Origin: Amycolatopsis circi
Lineage (GTDB): Bacteria; Actinomycetota; Actinomycetes; Mycobacteriales; Pseudonocardiaceae
Assembly: GCF_003385235.1 (NCBI RefSeq)
Contig: NZ_PQIA01000100.1
Location: 1-34,850, forward strand
Length of the DNA stretch: 34,850 nt
Direction: 5' to 3'
The translations under genes were made by a program, and so were the position numbers. This document shows, in pieces, positions 30,092 to 34,850 of the stretch (position 1 is the stretch's first letter; every line of letters begins with the position of its first letter). A model generated the notes under the pieces. The model was given only the letters and a program-made list of their open reading frames with translations, did no database searches and was not told the DNA's origin.

Positions 30092-31459
30092 ATGCCGTTG
30101 ATGCCGGTGACCGACTCGATGTTCCTGATGGTCGAGACGCGCGAACACCCGATGCACGTGGGCGGGCTCCAGCTGTTCCGCAAACCCGAGGGCGCGGGCG
30201 AGGACTATCTGCGCGACCTGCGCCGCAGCCTGCTGGAATCGGACAACATGCGCAGCGTGTTCCGGATGCGGCCGAGCCGTCCGGTGAACACGGTCGGGCA
30301 CGTGCGCTGGTCGCGGGACACCGATCTGGAACTCGACTACCACTTCCGGCATTCCGCGCTTCCGCAGCCGGGCCGAGTTCGCGAACTGCTCGAACTCACC
30401 TCGCGCTGGCACAGCACGCTGCTCGACCGGCACCGGCCGCTGTGGGAAACACACCTCATCGAAGGACTGCGCGACGGCCGCTTCGCGGTGTACTCGAAGA
30501 TCCACCACGCGCTGATGGACGGCGTTTCGGCGCTGCGGCATCTGCAGGGCACGCTGTCGGACGACCCGGCGGACCTGGACTGCCCGCCGCCGTGGGGTTC
30601 GCGCGACAAGCCCGCCTCGAACCACAACGGCCGCGCACCAGCGTCGCCATTCTCGCTGGTAGGAAAGACGTTCGAGCAGGTCGCGGGGATCGCGCCGGCC
30701 GCGGCGAAGGTGGCCCGCGAGGCGTTCCGCGAGCACCGGCTCACGCTGCCGATGCAGGCGCCGAAGACAATGTTGAACCTGCCGATCGGCGGCGCGCGCC
30801 GGTTCGCCGCGCAGTCCTGGCCGCTCGACCGGGTGCGCGAGGTCGCGACCGCCGCGGGCGTGTCCCGCAACGACGTCGTGCTCGCCATGTGCTCCGGCGC
30901 GCTGCGCGACTACCTCATCGAACAGAGCGCGCTGCCGGACGCGCCGCTGATCGCGATGGTCCCGGTGTCGCTGCGCCGCCGCGACACCGGCGACGCGACC
31001 GGCAACAACATCGGCGCACTGCTGTGCAACCTGGCCACCGACTTGACCGACCCGGCGCAGCGGCTGGCCGCGATCTCCGAATCGATGTCGAACGGCAAGA
31101 AGCTGTTCTCGCAGCTGACGCCGCTGCAGACGCTGCTGCTGTCCGGGATCAACGTGGCCCCGCTGGGCGCGTCGCCGATCCCCGGTTTCGTCGGCAACAC
31201 CCGCCCGCCGTTCAACCTGGTGATCTCGAACGTCCCCGGCCCGCGCAAGCAGATGTACTGGAACGGCGCGGCGCTCGACGGCATCTACCCGGCGTCGGTG
31301 CTGCTCGACGGGCAGGCGCTGAACATCACGCTGACCAGCAACGGGGACAACCTCGACTTCGGGGTCACCGGGTGCCGGCGCAGTGTGCCGCACTTGCAGC
31401 GGATCCTGACGCATCTGGATACGGCGCTCGCCGAACTGGAATTCGCGACGCGGGTTTGA
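30092..31459 (+). CDS. WS/DGAT-type O-acyltransferase
   Basis: A 455-residue wax ester synthase/diacylglycerol acyltransferase family protein, which makes triacylglycerol or wax esters from acyl-CoA at the membrane or lipid droplet. The active-site motif HHxxxDG is present in YSKIHHALMDGVSALRHLQG, and PLWETHLIEGL and NVPGPRKQMYW are typical. ATG 30092 has an AAAGGGGTGG site 7-9 bases upstream. Mycolata and relatives carry many copies. Its stop is 4 bases from the convergent aldo/keto reductase stop. Confidence 0.93.
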   Translation: MPLMPVTDSMFLMVETREHPMHVGGLQLFRKPEGAGEDYLRDLRRSLLESDNMRSVFRMRPSRPVNTVGHVRWSRDTDLELDYHFRHSALPQPGRVRELLELTSRWHSTLLDRHRPLWETHLIEGLRDGRFAVYSKIHHALMDGVSALRHLQGTLSDDPADLDCPPPWGSRDKPASNHNGRAPASPFSLVGKTFEQVAGIAPAAAKVAREAFREHRLTLPMQAPKTMLNLPIGGARRFAAQSWPLDRVREVATAAGVSRNDVVLAMCSGALRDYLIEQSALPDAPLIAMVPVSLRRRDTGDATGNNIGALLCNLATDLTDPAQRLAAISESMSNGKKLFSQLTPLQTLLLSGINVAPLGASPIPGFVGNTRPPFNLVISNVPGPRKQMYWNGAALDGIYPASVLLDGQALNITLTSNGDNLDFGVTGCRRSVPHLQRILTHLDTALAELEFATRV

Positions 31460-31463
31460 CGGG

Positions 31464-32414
31464 TCAGTCGATGCCTTCCGGGCTGGCTCCGCCGACCGGG
31501 ACGGCTGGTGCGACGATCCGGTCGATCTCCGCGAGGTCGGCCAGGGTGAGCTGAAGGTCGGTCGCACTGTTTTCGATGCTGGCTGGGCGGCGGGCGCCGA
31601 CGATGGCGACGTCGACCTTCGCCAACGTCCACGCGATGGCCAACTGGCTCACCGCTGCGCCTCTCTGCTTGGCGAAAGCGGCGAGCTGGCCGTCGATTTT
31701 CAGGTTGTGCCGCAACGAGTCCCCGCGGAAAGCGGACGAACGCGACCGCCAGTCCGACGGATCGAAGACCGTCTCGGCAGTCAGCGAGCCGGTAAGCAGA
31801 CCGCTGCCGAGCGCGCTGTAGGCGAGCACGCCGATGTTGTGCTCGCGGGCGTACGGGAGCGGATCGGTTTCCGCGCCTCGGCGGAAGAGGTGGTAGGGCA
31901 CCTGCACGGTTTCCACCGTGTCGTTCAATGCGCTGAGCTGCGCGGAGTCGTAGTTCGACACTCCGGCGTGGCGGATCTTGCCCGCGTCCACGAACTCCCG
32001 CAGCGTTCCGGCGACCTCGGCGGCCGGAGTCAGCGGGTCGGGCCAATGGATCTGGTACAGGTCAAGGTGGTCGACGCCGAGCGCGCGCAGGCTGTCGTCC
32101 GCCCCTTGCGCGAGCCATTTCCGACGCGAATCGCGGACGCGTTCGGAACCGGGGTTCGTCCCGCCTTTGGTGGCGATGACCACGCTGTCGCGGCGATGGT
32201 CCAGTTCGCTGCGCAACGCTTTGCCCAGGAGTATTTCGGCGGTGCCGTAAGCGAGTGCGGTGTCGAAGAGAGTGATGCCGAGTTCGTGTGCGCGCCGGAT
32301 CGCCGCGATCGCGGTGTCCTCGTCGAAGCTGCCCCACTGACCGTCGAACCCGCCGGTGCCGAAGGCGATCCGGGACACTTCGAGGCCGCTGCGGCCAAGA
32401 ATCGTCGTCCGCAT
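31464..32414 (-). CDS. aldo/keto reductase
   Basis: A 316-residue TIM-barrel NAD(P)H oxidoreductase. The catalytic tetrad is visible: Asp and Tyr in ITLFDTALAYGTAEILLGKA, Lys in VVIATKGGTNPG, and His in DLYQIHWPDPLT. The cofactor-binding VGARRPASIENSATDLQ lies near the end. It would reduce an aldehyde or ketone; substrate unknown. It starts at ATG 32414 and is divergent from the MFS gene at 32501. Confidence 0.93.
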   Translation of the reverse strand: MRTTILGRSGLEVSRIAFGTGGFDGQWGSFDEDTAIAAIRRAHELGITLFDTALAYGTAEILLGKALRSELDHRRDSVVIATKGGTNPGSERVRDSRRKWLAQGADDSLRALGVDHLDLYQIHWPDPLTPAAEVAGTLREFVDAGKIRHAGVSNYDSAQLSALNDTVETVQVPYHLFRRGAETDPLPYAREHNIGVLAYSALGSGLLTGSLTAETVFDPSDWRSRSSAFRGDSLRHNLKIDGQLAAFAKQRGAAVSQLAIAWTLAKVDVAIVGARRPASIENSATDLQLTLADLAEIDRIVAPAVPVGGASPEGID

Positions 32415-32500
32415 GAATCGAGCACAGCACGCCGTCTGCCCCCGGCCGAGCGCGTCTCGCCTGATGGTTATTCGGTTGACAGTCGCGGGAAGCTCGGCCG

Positions 32501-33730
32501 GTGAGCCTCCTGGAGCCGTTGCGGCACCGTAGTTTCCGCGCCCTCGCCGCCGGGCGGACGCTCGGCACCTTCGGCAACTCGGTCGCTCCGGTCGCGCTCG
32601 CGTTCGCGGTGCTCGACCGCACCGGGTCGGCGGTCGATCTCGGGCTCGTCGTCGGGGCCCGGTCGCTGGCGAACATCCTGCTGCTGCTTTTCGGCGGCGT
32701 GCTCGCGGACCGGCTGCCGCGCGCGGTGATCCTGCAGGGCACCGAGATCGCGGCCGGGCTCAGCCAGGCGCTGATCGCCGCGAGTGTCCTTTGTGGATTC
32801 GGTTCGGTCCCGTTCCTGATCTCGCTGAGCGTGGTCAACGGGGCGGTCGCGGCGATGTCGCTGCCCGCCTCGGCGGCGATCACTCCGCAGACCGTGCCGC
32901 GCGACCTGCTGGCTCCGTCGAACGCCTTGCTGCGGCTGCTGGTCAACGGCGGCCGCATCGCCGGTGCCGGAGTCGCCGGGGTCGCGGTGGCGGTGGCCGG
33001 ATCCGGCTGGGCGCTGGCGGTGAACGCGCTGCTGTTCTTCGCCGCCGCACTCGCCTATCACGCCGTCCGGCTGCCGCGCGCCGAGCGAGCTTCGAGCGGG
33101 CGGCCGATCGCCGATCTGGTCGCCGGGTGGCACGAATTCCGGTCCCGCACCTGGGTGTGGGTGGTGGTGGCGCAGTTCGCCTTCGTCAACGCCGCCGGGC
33201 TCGGCACGCTCGTGGTCATCGGGCCGGTCGTCGCGGACGAGACGTTCGGGCGGTCCGGTTGGGGGCTGGCGCTGGCGACGCAGACCGCGGGCGCGCTGGT
33301 CGGCGGGATCGTCGCCGCGCACTGGCGGCCGCGGCACGCGTTGTTCGCCGGGGTGCTGCTGGTGACGATGGAAGCGCTGCCGGTGCTGACGCTCGGCTGG
33401 TGGCCGTCGCTCGTCCCGCTGCTGGTCGCGATGCTGGTGGCCGGACTGGCGATGGAGCAGTTCAGCGTCGCGTGGGACGTTTCGCTGCAGGAACACATCC
33501 CGCCCGACCGGCTCGCCCGCGTGTACTCCTACGACATGCTGGGTTCGCTCGCCGCGATGCCGCTCGGGCAGATCGCGGCGGGTCCCCTCGTGCAGCACTT
33601 CGGCCGCGAACCGGTGCTCGTCGCGTGCGGAGTGCTGATCCTCGTCTCGACCGGGCTCGCGCTGTGCAGCCGCCAGATCCGGCAGCTCACGAACCGGGCC
33701 GCGGCACCGGTCGCACCGACAGGAAGTTGA
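32501..33730 (+). CDS. MFS transporter, enterobactin/macrolide exporter-like
   Basis: A 409-residue, 12-helix MFS protein of the drug or siderophore exporter type: RSFRALAAGRTLGTFGNSVA, FGGVLADRLPRAVILQGTEI and VAWDVSLQEHIPPDRLARVY (a hallmark of this subfamily, with YSYDMLGSLAAMPLGQIAAG after it). GTG 32501; TTGACA occurs 21 bases before it at 32474. The cargo is unknown, and no siderophore genes are nearby. Its last 44 bases overlap the convergent MaoC gene. Confidence 0.88.
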   Translation: MSLLEPLRHRSFRALAAGRTLGTFGNSVAPVALAFAVLDRTGSAVDLGLVVGARSLANILLLLFGGVLADRLPRAVILQGTEIAAGLSQALIAASVLCGFGSVPFLISLSVVNGAVAAMSLPASAAITPQTVPRDLLAPSNALLRLLVNGGRIAGAGVAGVAVAVAGSGWALAVNALLFFAAALAYHAVRLPRAERASSGRPIADLVAGWHEFRSRTWVWVVVAQFAFVNAAGLGTLVVIGPVVADETFGRSGWGLALATQTAGALVGGIVAAHWRPRHALFAGVLLVTMEALPVLTLGWWPSLVPLLVAMLVAGLAMEQFSVAWDVSLQEHIPPDRLARVYSYDMLGSLAAMPLGQIAAGPLVQHFGREPVLVACGVLILVSTGLALCSRQIRQLTNRAAAPVAPTGS

Positions 33731-34172
33731 CCGCGCTCGCGCTGAACACCAGCTCGCCGTCGCCGTTGAACAGTTCCATCCGGGTGCGCACGAGGCCGCG
33801 ATCGGGCTTCGACTTCGACAGCCGCGCCTCGGTGACGGTCGCCCGCATCCGCAGCCGGTCCCCCGGCCGCACCGGACGAGGCCAGCGCAGTTCGTCGACG
33901 CCGGGGCTGCCGAGGCTCGCGACCGACGACAGGTAGTGGTCGGCGAACATCCGCATCATCAGGCTCGACGTGTGCCAGCCGCTCGCGATCAGCCCGCCGA
34001 ACGGACCCTCCTTCGCCGCCGCCGGGTCGACGTGGAAGCTCTGCGGGTCGTACTTCTCGGCGAACTCGATGATCTCCGCTTCGGTGACGGTCGTGTCGCC
34101 GAACTCGTACACCGATCCCTCGGGGTAGTCCTCGAACCAGCGGTCGTCGATGGGCGCGGTGAACTCGGTCAT
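33687..34172 (-). CDS. MaoC-family (R)-specific enoyl-CoA hydratase-like protein
   Basis: A 161-residue hotdog-fold protein. The hydratase motif is EFAEKYDPQSFHVDPAAAKE with the Asp and His pair, followed by FGGLIASGWHTSSLMMRMFA. It probably hydrates 2-enoyl-CoA or a related thioester. ATG 34172. It overlaps the MFS gene 3' end. Confidence 0.92.
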   Translation of the reverse strand: MTEFTAPIDDRWFEDYPEGSVYEFGDTTVTEAEIIEFAEKYDPQSFHVDPAAAKEGPFGGLIASGWHTSSLMMRMFADHYLSSVASLGSPGVDELRWPRPVRPGDRLRMRATVTEARLSKSKPDRGLVRTRMELFNGDGELVFSASAVNFLSVRPVPRPGS

Positions 34173-34233
34173 ACGCGACAGCCTGCCACAGCTCGTTTCC
34201 CCGAAAACGTGCCGAGAGTCTCCCGAACGAGCG

Positions 34234-34850
34234 TCACGGCGCGGCCCAGGGCCGGACCTCCTCCAGCAGCTTCGCCACCGCCAGCACCAGGTCGTCCGAA
34301 TGCCGCGGGCCGACGATCTGCAGGCCCACCGGAAGGCCCGACTCGGTGCGCCCGGCCGGGACGCTGATCGAGGGCTGCTGCGTCATGTTGAACGGGTAGG
34401 TGAACGGCGTCCACTCCGGCCATTCGGCCATTCCGCTGCCCGGCGGCACGTCGTGGCCCGCCTCGAACGGCGGGATCGGGACGGTCGGCGTGAGCAGCAC
34501 GTCGTAGCGGGTGTGGAACTCGCCCATCAGGATGCCGAGCGCGGCGCGTTCCGCAGTGGCGTCGAGGTAATCGCCCGCGGAGTAGGTGTGTCCCCGTTCC
34601 CATACGCGGCGCAGGCCCGGGTCGACCCGTGGCTCGCTGCCCGGCGGAAACGCGTCGAGCGATTTCGCCGCGCCTGCCGACCACAGCACGTCGAAGGCGT
34701 CCTTCGGATCGGCGAATCCGGGATCGGCCTGCTCCACCTGCAACCCGGCGTCGGCGAGCGACTGCACTGCCGACTGGACGATCGCCGCGACTTCCGGATC
34801 TACGTCAACGAAACCGAGTGCCGGCGAGTACGCGGCGATCAGCCCGCGCA
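34234..34850 (-). CDS. amidase (amidase signature family), C-terminal part, cut by window end
   Basis: The visible 205 codons hold the C-terminal half of an amidase: GLIAAYSPALGFVDVDPEVA, HTRYDVLLTPTVPIPPFEAG, FTYPFNMTQQPSISVPAGRT and SGLPVGLQIVGPRHSDDLVL. The Ser-Ser-Lys catalytic part and the start codon lie beyond base 34850. The upstream frame is open to the window edge. It hydrolyses a C-N amide bond of unknown substrate. Confidence 0.92.
   Translation of the reverse strand, partial: RGLIAAYSPALGFVDVDPEVAAIVQSAVQSLADAGLQVEQADPGFADPKDAFDVLWSAGAAKSLDAFPPGSEPRVDPGLRRVWERGHTYSAGDYLDATAERAALGILMGEFHTRYDVLLTPTVPIPPFEAGHDVPPGSGMAEWPEWTPFTYPFNMTQQPSISVPAGRTESGLPVGLQIVGPRHSDDLVLAVAKLLEEVRPWAAP

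Noticed and set aside
29963..31567. 534-codon minus-strand frame opposite the WS/DGAT gene
   Set aside because: Composition is that of an antisense frame (Arg/Gln/Val-rich); the plus-strand acyltransferase has clear motifs and a ribosome site.

Overview
The window is about 70% G+C, uses GTG and TTG starts freely, and has several leaderless promoters. The gene families (WS/DGAT acyltransferase, Mce protein, PAC2 protein, Wzm-type exporter, an LpqI-like glycoside hydrolase 3) point to a mycolata-related actinobacterium, most likely Pseudonocardiaceae such as Amycolatopsis. The genus is an inference. The first 65 bases are not genomic: they match an Illumina Nextera P5/i5 adapter, so the window starts at a raw contig end.

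Layout. 66-3413: degenerate repeats, a LysR regulator, an isochorismatase-like hydrolase, a small membrane protein and a noncoding stretch. 3414-6937: a secreted GH3 enzyme, a polysaccharide-type ABC permease and a divergent adenylating enzyme. 6927-9009: marR-clcA, a CLC transporter with its own MarR regulator. 9081-10267: a retron candidate with a reverse transcriptase (RT) preceded by a structured RNA locus (17-bp a1/a2 inverted repeat, branch G, msr hairpins, msd-like fold); an unrecognised gene converges on it. 10731-11899: about 1.2 kb without a convincing gene but with compound tandem repeats.

11900-16296: a small conserved protein, an orphan Mce protein, a methyltransferase, a thioesterase/MarR divergent pair with a double operator, and a PAC2 protein. 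16470-19843: a YdbS/YdbT PH-domain pair, an IclR regulator and a GNAT acetyltransferase. 19884-20528: a broken MarR pseudogene and a small protein. 20751-25981: a secreted beta-propeller-like protein, a diverged tandem duplication of a gene-gene junction, then a class III aminotransferase, a small protein and an MHS-type MFS transporter, with a divergent GntR/FCD regulator. 26020-26074: a 55-bp near-perfect palindrome.

26121-28277: a VOC - NmrA-type reductase - EVE-domain operon, divergent from a MarR regulator with two palindromic operators. 28274-34850: a ThDP enzyme, a WS/DGAT acyltransferase, an aldo/keto reductase, an MFS exporter, a MaoC hydratase and the 3' part of an amidase gene.

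The most notable item is the retron candidate. Other points worth attention are the adapter, the duplicated junction, the long palindromes and three MarR genes that each carry paired operators. I saw no tRNA, rRNA, CRISPR array, insertion sequence or prophage.
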